NCBI GenBank assembly: GCA_025361995.1
Contig: JANYIP010000088.1
Coordinates: forward strand, 1 to 12,468
DNA from: Streptomycetales bacterium
GTDB taxonomy: Bacteria > Actinomycetota > Actinomycetes > Prado026
Direction: 5' to 3'
Length of the DNA: 12,468 nt
Part shown: one piece after another, positions 1 to 7,150 of the stretch
Layout: each line of letters starts with the position of its first letter
Position numbering within the stretch: the stretch's first letter is position 1
Made by a program: the position numbers and the translations under genes
Notes under the pieces: model-generated
Seen by the model: only the letters and a program-made list of their open reading frames with translations
Told to the model about the DNA's origin: nothing
Databases searched by the model: none

Positions 1-1
1 G

Positions 2-1189
2 GCCAGCAGCACCAGCCCGACCGCCAGTTCGGCGTCTCCCTCTGCGAGCGCCGATGTGCTCGGGACGCCGAAAGCGGCGACCGGCGCCCCCCTGGTCTTC
101 GGCATGCTGAACTTGGAGTCGGGGCCGGTCACCTTCCCCGAGGTCCGGGCCGGCGCCGAGGCAGCAGCTGCGTACGTGAACGCCTACCTGGGGGGCATCG
201 GTGGGCGGCCGATCAAGATTGTGTCCTGTCCGACCGATGGCCAGCCGGCGACCTCGGCGCGATGTGCCAACCAGATCCTCGACCAGCATCCGGTGGCGAT
301 CATCGGCGGCGCCGACAGCGGGGCTGAGGCGTCGATGCCGGTCTGGACACGGGCGAACCTTGCCGTCATCGGCGGGCTGCCGTTCACTCCGTCGGAGAGC
401 ACCTCACCGAACTCGATCAAGTTCGTCTCGGTGTCCTCCGGTGACAACGCGGCCATGGCCGCCTACGCAGGTCAGACCCTCAAGGCAACCAGTGCGGCCG
501 TCCTGTACACGGACAACTCCCAAGGTGGCTACACCGCGAAGGCGATCATCGAGCCGACGTTGAAGAATGCTGGCGTGAAGAACGTCACGATGATCCCGGT
601 GCCGCCGTCGGCTGCAGACCTGTCGGCGCAGGCCGCTGCCGCGGTCGCCGTCAACCCGGACGTGATCTACGTCGAGACCCCCAACGCCTGCGCGAACATG
701 ATCCGTGCGCTGCAGACGGTCGGCAACAAGGCGAAGGTCATGGGCCTCTCGCTCTGCACGGCACCTCCGGTCATCACCGCCGCCGGCAGCGCCGAGGACG
801 GCTACCTCAGCGCCTCCCCGCTGGTGCCCTGGTACGGAGGCAGCAAGGACGCCGTGCTCTACCAGGCCGCGATGAAGAAGTTCGCGGCACCGAACACCCT
901 GATGGCGGACACCACGGCCATCGGCTTCCAAGAGGTGATCAACCTCCAGGCGGCACTCGACCCGATCGCGAGCTCGCTCACGACCGCGAGCATCCTGAAC
1001 GCCTTCAAGACCGGGACGGATCACCCGAACTTCCTGGCCCACCCGTACACCTGTGACGGAAAGCAGCTGGCCAAGGCGCCGGCAGCCTGCAACTCCTACC
1101 AGCTGATCTACCAGGTCTCCGGAGGCGCCAACAAGGCGCTGAGCGAGACAGACTGGGTGACAGCCGGGCAGTTCTACACCGGCAACTGA
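2..1189 (+). CDS. ABC transporter substrate-binding lipoprotein, branched-chain amino acid type (5' partial)
   Basis: This is the extracytoplasmic ligand-binding subunit of a HAAT-family importer (LivJ/LivK-like fold, Periplasmic_binding_6 type). The frame is open from the first bases of the window. The first 18 codons encode a Ser/Ala/Thr/Pro-rich stretch typical of the linker after a lipobox cysteine, so the signal peptide lies upstream and the GTG at 56 is not the true start. The folded domain begins near LVFGMLNLESGP. It continues through GGRPIKIVSCPTDG, an AIIGGADSG strand-turn and VLYTDNSQGGYTAK, as in type I periplasmic binding proteins. At least four cysteines are present in the mature part, so disulfides are possible. 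It is the first visible gene of the transporter operon, 60 bp before the permease. The family is clear, but the ligand (amino acid, amide or aromatic acid) cannot be read from sequence. Confidence 0.9.
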   Translation, partial: ASSTSPTASSASPSASADVLGTPKAATGAPLVFGMLNLESGPVTFPEVRAGAEAAAAYVNAYLGGIGGRPIKIVSCPTDGQPATSARCANQILDQHPVAIIGGADSGAEASMPVWTRANLAVIGGLPFTPSESTSPNSIKFVSVSSGDNAAMAAYAGQTLKATSAAVLYTDNSQGGYTAKAIIEPTLKNAGVKNVTMIPVPPSAADLSAQAAAAVAVNPDVIYVETPNACANMIRALQTVGNKAKVMGLSLCTAPPVITAAGSAEDGYLSASPLVPWYGGSKDAVLYQAAMKKFAAPNTLMADTTAIGFQEVINLQAALDPIASSLTTASILNAFKTGTDHPNFLAHPYTCDGKQLAKAPAACNSYQLIYQVSGGANKALSETDWVTAGQFYTGN

Positions 1190-1192
1190 GCA

Positions 1193-1234
1193 GGGCCGGG
1201 GACCGGACGCTGCTATGGCTCCGGTCCCCGGCCC
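1193..1234 (+). terminator. Perfect 15-bp-stem hairpin between binding-protein and permease genes
   Basis: Left arm 1193-1207 (GGGCCGGGGACCGGA) and right arm 1220-1234 are exact reverse complements, separated by a 12-nt loop. The hairpin starts 3 nt after the binding-protein stop codon and fills most of the gap before the permease. No U-tract follows, so it is not a classical intrinsic terminator. Likely roles are partial termination or protection of the upstream mRNA from 3' decay, either of which would give more binding protein than permease. That role is inferred. The inverted repeat itself is read directly. Confidence 0.75.
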
Positions 1235-1244
1235 CAGGACCACG

Positions 1245-1253
1245 AGGAGGTGA
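1245..1253 (+). promoter_or_regulatory. Full-consensus Shine-Dalgarno that questions the permease start
   Basis: AGGAGGTGA matches the complete 16S anti-SD complement. It overlaps the GTG at 1250, so it cannot serve that codon. It is ideally spaced (5 nt after the 9-mer, 8 nt after AGGAGG) for an in-frame ATT at 1259-1261. A weaker AGGA at 1236-1239 could serve GTG 1250. Initiation at the rare codon ATT, or a variant or error at a former ATG, is therefore plausible. Confidence 0.6.
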
Positions 1254-3322
1254 CCACGATTTCGAGCTACCTGCTGTTCGTCCTTCTGGGGCTTGGCGCC
1301 GGGGCTGCCTACGCCATCCTCGGCCTCGGCCTGGTCCTGAAGTTTCGCAGCACCGGGGTGGTGGACTTCGGGCATGGCGCGGTCGCCATGTTCGCCGCAT
1401 ACGTGTTCATCCAGCTGCGAAGCAGCGGGGTGCTCGAGCTGCCCTGGATCTGGTTGCCGCACGAGGTGACCCTCTCGTCGCAGGGCCTCGGCACTGCACT
1501 GGCGATGCTCATCGCTGTGGCGTACAGCGCCGTTCTCGGCCTGATTCTCTACCAGCTGGTGTTCCGCCCGATCCAGGGCTCGTCCGCGTTGACCAAGGTC
1601 TGCGCAGCGGTCGGCGTCATGCTGGGGCTGCAGGCGGTCGCCGTTCTCAACTTCGGCACCCAGGGGCGGTCGACGCCGACGATCCTCCCCTCGGGGATCG
1701 TCAGGGTGGCCGGCCTCATCGTGCCGGTGGACCGGCTGTACTTCGCCGGGCTGGTCGTCGTGCTCGCCGCGGCGCTCGCCCTGGTGTACCGCTACACCCG
1801 GTTCGGGCTCGCGACCCGGGCTGCCGACGAGAACCCCGTGGGTGCCTCGCTCATGGGGCTGTCGCCGACCCGGCTCGCAGCCTGGAACTGGGTGCTTGCC
1901 AGCGTGCTGGCTGCGGTGGCAGGAATCCTGATCAGCCCGATCGCGACTCTCGACCCCAGCTCGTACACGCTGTTCGTGGTGCCTGCGCTCGGGGTCGCGC
2001 TCGTGGCCCGGTTCCGCTCCTTCGCGGTCGTCGCAGCGACGGGGCTGGGGCTGGGGATCGCCCAGGCGCTGATCACCAAGTTGCTGACCGTGTGGACCTG
2101 GCTCCCCCAGCAGGGACTCGTAGCCGGCCTCCCGTTCATCCTGATCATGATCGTGATGACGGTGTTCACGCCTCGCCTCGCCGCGCGTGGGGATCAGGCG
2201 CGCTCGACCAACCCATCCGTCGGTACCCCGCGTGCTCCGTTCCGCACGGCTCTGGGCTGCTTCGTCGTCGGCGTGGTCGCACTGTTCCTGCTGCAGGGTT
2301 CGTTGCGCAGCGCCTTGATCTCCTCCCTGGTCACGGCCTGCATCTGCCTCTCCCTGGTCGTTCTCACCGGCTACATCGGGCAGGTCTCGCTGGCGCAGAT
2401 GTCCTTCGCCGGTGTGAGCGCATTCACGCTGACCCACCTCGCGACCGACCTGGGCTGGCCCTTTCCGCTGCCGCTGATCGCCGCTGCTCTGGTGGCCGTC
2501 CCGCTCGGAGTCCTCCTGGGGCTGCCCTCGCTCCGACTGAGGGGGGTCAACCTCGCGATCGTGACGCTCGCGGCGGCCTCTGCGATGGATGCGTTCGTCT
2601 TCGCTGGCGGCTGGTTCAGTGGTGGTGACGCGGGCCGAAACATCGGATCGCCTCGGCTCTTCGGCTGGGACCTGGGCATCGCGAGGGGGCACGAGTACCC
2701 GCGGGTCATCTTCGGAGTCTTCGTCCTGCTCGTCGTCTGCGCGGTCGGGGTCGCGGTCGCCCGCTTGCGGATGTCAGCCACTGGTCGCATGTTCCTCGCC
2801 GTGCGCTCGAACGAACGAGCCGCCGCCGCCGCCGGCATCAACGTGTCGGCGGCCAAGCTCCTCGCCTTCGGCTACGCCTCCTTCATCGCAGGTCTCGGCG
2901 GCTGTCTGCTCGCCTATCAGCAGGGCAACATCTCCGGTTCCTCGTTCGGAGCCTTCGCCTCGCTCAGCCTGCTTGCCATCGCGTACGTCGCCGGGGTTGG
3001 CCGCATCGCGGGCGCGGTGGTCGCTGGAGTGATGCTCTCGCCGAACGGGCTCTTCGTCACGCTGGCAGACAAATACCTCCACGTCGGTGTCTACGCGACT
3101 CTGGTGGCGGGTCTCGCCCTCACCCTGACGGCCATCCAGAACCCGGACGGAATCGCCAGCACCAAGGCAGGGGCGCGCGGCGCCGGTGATGCGTTGGTGC
3201 GACTGGCGAAGAAGTTCAACGCGCACGGCGAGAACGTGGGAGCGCCGCTCGGACCGCCGTCCCGCTTCCAAGCGAAGGCCGCCGATCCGATCGAGGTCCA
3301 GTGGTCGGGTGAGCGAGGATGA
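1250..3322 (+). CDS. Fused LivH-LivM branched-chain amino acid-type ABC permease
   Basis: A single 690-residue protein carries both transmembrane subunits of the importer. Residues about 1-305 are LivH-like, with the opening YLLFVLLGLGAGAAYAILGL followed by VVDFGHGAVAMFAAYV. A short polar linker near residue 315 leads to a LivM-like half from about 330. That half has the diagnostic LTGYIGQVSLAQ near residue 372 and SLRLRGVNLAIVTLA near 430. Most of the chain is hydrophobic helices. The last roughly 50 residues form a polar, probably cytoplasmic tail absent from short LivM proteins. The stop overlaps the livG start (ATGA), implying translational coupling. The start is uncertain: GTG 1250 is given here, but ATT 1259 is better spaced from the SD and would remove three residues. 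The fusion implies a pseudo-heterodimer, so one polypeptide would pair with LivG and LivF. Confidence 0.93.
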   Translation: MTTISSYLLFVLLGLGAGAAYAILGLGLVLKFRSTGVVDFGHGAVAMFAAYVFIQLRSSGVLELPWIWLPHEVTLSSQGLGTALAMLIAVAYSAVLGLILYQLVFRPIQGSSALTKVCAAVGVMLGLQAVAVLNFGTQGRSTPTILPSGIVRVAGLIVPVDRLYFAGLVVVLAAALALVYRYTRFGLATRAADENPVGASLMGLSPTRLAAWNWVLASVLAAVAGILISPIATLDPSSYTLFVVPALGVALVARFRSFAVVAATGLGLGIAQALITKLLTVWTWLPQQGLVAGLPFILIMIVMTVFTPRLAARGDQARSTNPSVGTPRAPFRTALGCFVVGVVALFLLQGSLRSALISSLVTACICLSLVVLTGYIGQVSLAQMSFAGVSAFTLTHLATDLGWPFPLPLIAAALVAVPLGVLLGLPSLRLRGVNLAIVTLAAASAMDAFVFAGGWFSGGDAGRNIGSPRLFGWDLGIARGHEYPRVIFGVFVLLVVCAVGVAVARLRMSATGRMFLAVRSNERAAAAAGINVSAAKLLAFGYASFIAGLGGCLLAYQQGNISGSSFGAFASLSLLAIAYVAGVGRIAGAVVAGVMLSPNGLFVTLADKYLHVGVYATLVAGLALTLTAIQNPDGIASTKAGARGAGDALVRLAKKFNAHGENVGAPLGPPSRFQAKAADPIEVQWSGERG

Positions 3323-4083
3323 CGGCGCTGCTCGAGGTCCACGGACTCACCGTGACGTACGGGGGTGTCACGGCGGTTCGGGGTGCCACCTTCGACGTCC
3401 CGGCGGGGCGGATGGTGGGACTCATCGGGCCCAACGGAGCCGGGAAGACGTCACTCGTCGACGCTCTCACTGGCTACACCCGTCCCTCCGGCGGGACAGT
3501 CCTCTTCAAGGGGCAGGACATTACCTCGCTGGCCCCGCACCGGCGGGCCCGGGTGGGACTGGCGCGCACCTTCCAGTCGATCGAGCTTTTCGACGACCTC
3601 ACGATCGAGGAGAACCTCGCGGTCGCCAGCCAGCACGTGGGCCTGCTCTTCTCGCTGCGCGAGCTCGTCTCGCGGGCACGCCCGGTGGACCGCGACGCGG
3701 TCGACCTCGCGCTGTCGATCTGCAACCTCGAGGCAGTCGCTCGCAGGTATCCTGCCGAGCTCTCCCACGGGCAGCGCAAGCTGGTCGGCGTGGCCAGGGC
3801 ACTGGCTCAACGACCCAGCCTGGTCCTGCTGGACGAGCCAGCGGCTGGGCTGGACACCGACGAGAGCTTCGAGCTCGGGACCCGGCTGCGGGCCATGCCG
3901 GCGTACGGGACGAGCGTGCTGCTCATCGACCACGACATGAGCCTCGTGCTGACCGTCTGCGACGAGGTCATGGTGCTCGACTTCGGGGCGTTGATCGCCA
4001 GTGCAGCACCTGCGCAGATCCGTCGTGATCCACGGGTCATCGCGGCCTACCTCGGCAGCAGGGGAGATGGCGATGACGACTGA
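3319..4083 (+). CDS. livG: Branched-chain amino acid-type ABC transporter ATP-binding protein LivG
   Basis: This is a cytoplasmic ATPase of the HAAT importer that pairs with LivF under the fused permease. The 254 residues carry every nucleotide-binding motif in order: Walker A GPNGAGKT (37-44), Q-loop glutamine 86 in ARTFQS, signature LSHGQ (148-152), Walker B LVLLDEP (168-174), D-loop AGLD, and switch histidine 205 in LLIDHDM. The signature has His where LSGGQ has the first Gly, a mild departure since LivG proteins often read LSYGQ. Length is normal for LivG. The ATG overlaps the permease stop by 4 nt. The gene name rests on position and on family features such as the GLARTFQ segment. The transported compound need not be an amino acid. 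Confidence 0.92.
   Translation: MTALLEVHGLTVTYGGVTAVRGATFDVPAGRMVGLIGPNGAGKTSLVDALTGYTRPSGGTVLFKGQDITSLAPHRRARVGLARTFQSIELFDDLTIEENLAVASQHVGLLFSLRELVSRARPVDRDAVDLALSICNLEAVARRYPAELSHGQRKLVGVARALAQRPSLVLLDEPAAGLDTDESFELGTRLRAMPAYGTSVLLIDHDMSLVLTVCDEVMVLDFGALIASAAPAQIRRDPRVIAAYLGSRGDGDDD
4061..4066 (+). promoter_or_regulatory. Shine-Dalgarno deciding the livF start
   Basis: GGGGAG at 4061-4066 lies inside the 3' end of livG. ATG 4073 has a 6-nt spacer from it, whereas ATG 4067 follows with no spacer. In-frame starts further upstream would give a long non-homologous N-terminal extension. The site therefore favours 4073. Confidence 0.6.
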
Positions 4084-4825
4084 AGCCAGCGCGGTCGACA
4101 CAGTCGGCTCGGTGGTGCCTGCGCTCCAGGTCGACAACCTGTGCGCCGGGTACCTCGGCACCGCCGTGGTCAGGGACATCACCCTGCGCGTGCTGCCCGG
4201 CGAGGTGGTTGCCCTGCTCGGACCGAACGGCGCGGGCAAGACGACCACCCTCGCGACGATCGCCGGACTCCTGCGCCCCCTCGAGGGATCGGTACGGTTG
4301 CACGGGGTCGACCTGGGCCGGCGGCGGCCGGAGGCCATGGCGAAGTCTGGGCTGTCACTGGTGCCTGAGGGGCGGTCGCTATTCTTCGGCCTCACGGTCA
4401 GGGAGCACCTCAAGCTCGCTCGACGCAAGACGGGCACGTCCGAGGGGGAGCTGCTCGACATACTGCCGGAGCTGCGCCCGTGCCTGGACCGCCGGGCTGG
4501 GTTGATGTCTGGCGGGGAGCAGCAGATGCTGGCCCTTGCACGAGCCCTCATGAGTCGCCCCACCGTGCTGCTCGTCGACGAGATGAGCCTAGGCCTGGCT
4601 CCCGTCATCGTTGACCGGCTCGTCCCGATCCTGCGGCGCACAGCCGACGAGCTGTCGACGGCTGTGCTCTTCGTCGAGCAGCACGTGGCCGTGGCCCTGG
4701 ACGTCGCCGACCGTGCGTACGTCATGAACCACGGGCGGATCGTCGTGGAAGGCAGGGCGGCCGACCTGCGTCAGGACCGTGAGCTTCTGACCACCAGCTA
4801 TCTCGGACAGGCCACCGCATCATGA
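4073..4825 (+). CDS. livF: Branched-chain amino acid-type ABC transporter ATP-binding protein LivF
   Basis: This is the second ATPase of the importer. From ATG 4073 it is 250 residues. It has Walker A GPNGAGKT (50-57), the LivF-typical VPEGRSLF block (97-104) in which Glu replaces the Q-loop Gln, signature MSGGE (145-149) within MSGGEQQMLALARALM, Walker B VLLVDE (165-170), and switch histidine 204 in FVEQH. The stretch LGLAPVIVD after Walker B is characteristic of LivF. The N-terminus carries about 15 extra residues before the first conserved strand, so the start is somewhat uncertain. It overlaps livG by 11 nt at its start and the next frame at its stop (ATGA). Transport and heterodimer function with LivG are inferred from family and operon context. 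Confidence 0.92.
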   Translation: MTTEASAVDTVGSVVPALQVDNLCAGYLGTAVVRDITLRVLPGEVVALLGPNGAGKTTTLATIAGLLRPLEGSVRLHGVDLGRRRPEAMAKSGLSLVPEGRSLFFGLTVREHLKLARRKTGTSEGELLDILPELRPCLDRRAGLMSGGEQQMLALARALMSRPTVLLVDEMSLGLAPVIVDRLVPILRRTADELSTAVLFVEQHVAVALDVADRAYVMNHGRIVVEGRAADLRQDRELLTTSYLGQATAS

Positions 4826-4848
4826 CCCACACCGAACAGGGAGTATCG

Positions 4849-5295
4849 ATGAACGAGCCCAAGCCGCAGTCTTCGCCGGCCGTGGGGGAGGACGGGCTCA
4901 GCCGACGTACGTTCTTGGGAACCGCTGCTGCAGTCGGCGCGACGGGCCTGTTGGTCAGCGCGTGCGGAACGTCGAACGCGGCCACCGCCCCCACCACCAG
5001 CGCTGACCCGAAGCTGCTCGGGCCCACGTCAGGGGTCCCGGTGGGCAGCGCGAAGATCTACGCCGACCAGCGAGTGGTGGTCCTGCAGCCGACGGCCGGG
5101 ACCTTTGTCGGACTGTCCGCCGTGTGCCCGCACGGCGGCTGCATCGTCTCGAACGTCGAGGCGACCGACATCACCTGCCCTTGCCACGGCTCGGCGTTCA
5201 GCGTGAAGGACGGCTCACTGGTGAACGGGCCCGCGACGAAGGGCCTCAGCCCTGCCGCGGTCACGGTCAAGGGGAACGACGTCTTCCTCGCCTGA
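4849..5295 (+). CDS. Tat-exported Rieske [2Fe-2S] lipoprotein
   Basis: This is a small extracytoplasmic iron-sulfur protein of 148 residues from ATG 4849, which has AGGGAG 5 nt upstream. ATG 4822, overlapping the livF stop, is the alternative and would add 9 residues. The N-terminus has a twin-arginine motif SRRTFL (18-23), a hydrophobic stretch and a lipobox LLVSAC with Cys39, so a Tat-dependent membrane-anchored lipoprotein is predicted. An Ala/Thr/Ser linker follows. The Rieske centre is C93-P-H95-G-G-C98 and C110-P-C112-H113. C93, H95, C110 and H113 should bind the cluster, and C98-C112 should form the disulfide seen in bc1-type, high-potential Rieske proteins. There is no catalytic partner beside it. 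It may pass electrons to an unlinked enzyme or act as a stand-alone redox protein. It is the last gene of the transporter operon, which is unusual company. Confidence 0.9.
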   Translation: MNEPKPQSSPAVGEDGLSRRTFLGTAAAVGATGLLVSACGTSNAATAPTTSADPKLLGPTSGVPVGSAKIYADQRVVVLQPTAGTFVGLSAVCPHGGCIVSNVEATDITCPCHGSAFSVKDGSLVNGPATKGLSPAAVTVKGNDVFLA

Positions 5296-5307
5296 CCGCT
5301 GCCCCAG

Positions 5308-6141
5308 CTAGACGAAGTGCTGGCGGATCTCGCCGACCTGCTCGACCCGGCTCGTCAGGATCTCGCCGGGTTGCAGGAAGCGAGGCGGGGTGCGCCGGTT
5401 GCCGACGCCGGCCGGGGTTCCGGTGAAGATCAGGTCCCCCGGCAGCAGCAGGCACACTGTCGAGAGGCGGGCCACCAGCTCGTCGATCGGGAAGATCATC
5501 TCCGATGTGCGGCCGCTCTGGACGACCTCGTCGCCGAGCAGGCACTCGAAGCCGACGTCGTCACGGTCGACGAGCTCGTCCGGGGACACGACCATCGGTC
5601 CGGTGGGACCGAATCCACGGTGGGACTTCCCGAGCGAGAACTGGGCTGGCGTGCCGGTGAGCTGCAGGACCCGCTCTGACAGGTCCTGGCCGACGGTGAT
5701 CCCGGCGAGGGCCTCCCACGCCTGGTCGCGGGCGATCTCGCGACCCCCGCGCCCCACCACGGCGACCACCTCGACCTCCCAGTCCACCTTGCCGGCCGGC
5801 AAACGTACCTCCGCGAGAGGACCGACGATGCACGAGGGGAACTTGGTGAACACCAACGGGGATTCGGGTGGTTCGAAGCCAGCCTCCGCCGCATGGGGGC
5901 GGTAGTTCAGGGCGATCGCGAACACCTGCCTGGGGTGCGGAACAGGCGCCCCCAACCGGTGGACGGGAATCTCCTGCGCGCTGGTCCAGTCGGCACCCGC
6001 AGCCCAGACGACGAGGTCGTCCCAACGTCCCAGCGCGGCGGTCGGCTCGGCGGGCAGGCGACCGTCGCTAGCGTGCTCGACGTCGAGCGCCCGCCCGTCC
6101 CGAAGGAGGACGAGTCGACCGTCGACAGTGCCGAACTTCAC
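5308..6141 (-). CDS. Fumarylacetoacetate hydrolase family protein (first of two)
   Basis: This 277-residue FAH-superfamily enzyme would hydrolyse acylpyruvates or diketo acids, or act as an oxaloacetate decarboxylase or dienoate hydratase. The fold motifs are NYRPHAAEAG (79-88), the metal ligands E122 and E124 in DWEVEVVAVVG, D153 in GQDLS, an active-site-like GKSHRGFGPTGP starting at G171, and the C-terminal GDLIFTGTPAGVG (235-247). GTG 6141 is chosen because KFGTVDGRL is the usual FAH opening. Upstream the frame only runs antiframe through the neighbouring gene. It follows the second FAH gene by 22 bp, so it is probably co-transcribed from the promoter at 7122-7150. Its stop is 12 bp from that of the convergent Rieske gene. 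The family is certain. The reaction is not determinable here. Confidence 0.9.
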   Translation of the reverse strand: MKFGTVDGRLVLLRDGRALDVEHASDGRLPAEPTAALGRWDDLVVWAAGADWTSAQEIPVHRLGAPVPHPRQVFAIALNYRPHAAEAGFEPPESPLVFTKFPSCIVGPLAEVRLPAGKVDWEVEVVAVVGRGGREIARDQAWEALAGITVGQDLSERVLQLTGTPAQFSLGKSHRGFGPTGPMVVSPDELVDRDDVGFECLLGDEVVQSGRTSEMIFPIDELVARLSTVCLLLPGDLIFTGTPAGVGNRRTPPRFLQPGEILTSRVEQVGEIRQHFV

Positions 6142-6163
6142 TGTGGGGCCGCGATCCCTCGAG

Positions 6164-7057
6164 TCACGACGACTCCGCGCCCACCGGATCGGTATAGATC
6201 GACTCGGTGTACGGGGCGTCGTGCGCGGAACTCCACGGGAGCACGGGGTTGCGCAGCGTCCCGAGCCCCTCGATCGAGGCCTCGACCACGTCCCCCGGCT
6301 GCAGGTAGAAGGCGAACGGGTCAGGCTGGACGGCAGCCACACCCGAGATCGTCCCCGTCGTGATGATGTCCCCGGCCGAGTACCCCTGCGGGGAGTGGAA
6401 GGCGACCAGCTGCGGGATCGAGATGAGGAGCTGGCTGGTGTTGCCGGCCTGCCGGACATCGCCGTTGACCCTCAGCTCCATCGCGAGCGCGTGCGGATCG
6501 TCGATCTCGTCGGCGGTCACGATGTACGGGCCGATCGGGCAGAACGTGTCGATGCCCTTGGAGAAGGAGAAGACACCGGACTGCATCTCGCGACGCTGGA
6601 TGTCGCGGGCGGTGATGTCGTTGAACACCATGAAGCCTGCGACGTAGTCGGCTGCTTCGTCCGCGGAGAACCACTTCCCCGACTTGCCGATGATCACTGC
6701 GAGCTCGAGCTCGTAGTCGAGCTCCCGGGTCAGCCCCTCCGGATAGACGATCGGGTCGTCGGGTCCGATGATGGCGTCGACGTTCTGGAAGAACACGATG
6801 CCCTTGTGCACCGGGTGTGACCAGTTGACCTTCTGGAGCTCCTCGTGGTGGGCGGCGAAGTTCCCGGCAGTGTGGAAGAACTTCTTGGGGACGATGGGTG
6901 CCCGTAGGCGTACATCGCCCAGAGGTACTCGCACACCTGTCTCGGGCACGAGACCTGCTCGCTCGAAGTACTCGCGTGTGGACGCGCAGTCCAGCTCTAT
7001 GACCTGCTCGTCCTCGAGCCGACCGACTCTTCCTGCGTCGAACGTCACCAGCTTCAT
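6164..7057 (-). CDS. Fumarylacetoacetate hydrolase family protein (second, divergent paralogue)
   Basis: This is a 297-residue FAH-fold enzyme from ATG 7057 (MKLVTFDAGRVGRL). GTG 7069 is an in-frame alternative adding four residues but has its purine run too close. Metal ligands are E116 and E118 in DYELELAVIIG and D147 in FNDITARD, with K167 in FSFSKGIDTF near the active site. The usual TGTPxGVG loop reads TTGTISGVA (233-241), a variant subgroup. The protein is clearly different from the adjacent FAH, so this is not a recent tandem duplication. It is first in the minus-strand FAH pair, preceded by an 89-bp gap holding a promoter and a palindromic operator. Likely substrates are beta-diketo or 2-oxo acids from ring or sugar-acid catabolism, by analogy with the family. 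Confidence 0.9.
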   Translation of the reverse strand: MKLVTFDAGRVGRLEDEQVIELDCASTREYFERAGLVPETGVRVPLGDVRLRAPIVPKKFFHTAGNFAAHHEELQKVNWSHPVHKGIVFFQNVDAIIGPDDPIVYPEGLTRELDYELELAVIIGKSGKWFSADEAADYVAGFMVFNDITARDIQRREMQSGVFSFSKGIDTFCPIGPYIVTADEIDDPHALAMELRVNGDVRQAGNTSQLLISIPQLVAFHSPQGYSAGDIITTGTISGVAAVQPDPFAFYLQPGDVVEASIEGLGTLRNPVLPWSSAHDAPYTESIYTDPVGAESS

Positions 7058-7095
7058 GCCTTGGTCCACCCTGCCGCTCAGTCCGGATTCTCGAA

Positions 7096-7116
7096 CAACG
7101 AAAGTGACTATCGTTG
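7096..7116 (-). promoter_or_regulatory. 21-bp near-perfect palindrome, probable IclR operator upstream of the FAH pair
   Basis: On the minus strand the site reads CAACGATAGTCACTTTCGTT plus a final G. Nine of ten base pairs match around a central C. It begins 5 nt downstream of the proposed -10, where a repressor would overlap the transcription start. Its core AGTCACTTTC recurs exactly in the iclR/SDR intergenic region. The palindrome is read directly. Binding by the neighbouring IclR protein is inferred. Confidence 0.65.
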
Positions 7117-7121
7117 ATGCG

Positions 7122-7150
7122 ATCGTCGCGCTCGATCAGGCCGGTGTCAA
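7122..7150 (-). promoter_or_regulatory. Candidate promoter of the FAH pair
   Basis: A perfect -35 TTGACA (7150-7145 on the minus strand) overlaps the stop codon of the CMD-like gene. It is followed by a 17-nt spacer and a weak -10 GACGAT (7127-7122). Transcription would start near 7115, inside the palindrome, leaving a leader of about 58 nt before ATG 7057. The -10 is poor, so regulator-dependent activity is possible. Confidence 0.45.

Noticed and set aside
404..2692. Long minus-strand open frame of about 760 codons across the binding-protein and permease genes
   Set aside because: Its translation is rich in Arg, Gly, Asp, Glu and His with no recognisable domain. It lies opposite two well-supported genes, as expected for antisense frames in G+C-rich DNA.
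4001..4072. Earlier livF start at 4001
   Set aside because: It would add 24 residues lying entirely inside livG and lacking family features. ATG 4073 has a properly spaced SD.
5265..5297. Possible bidirectional terminator hairpin (GGTCA...GGAA / TTCC...TGACC) between the convergent Rieske and FAH genes
   Set aside because: The stem is interrupted by unequal internal loops, lies mostly in coding sequence and has no U-tract on either strand.
6142..6459. N-terminal extension of the first FAH protein up to 6459
   Set aside because: The extra 106 residues are the out-of-frame shadow of the upstream FAH gene, Ser/Arg-rich and without homology signs. The conserved opening starts at GTG 6141.
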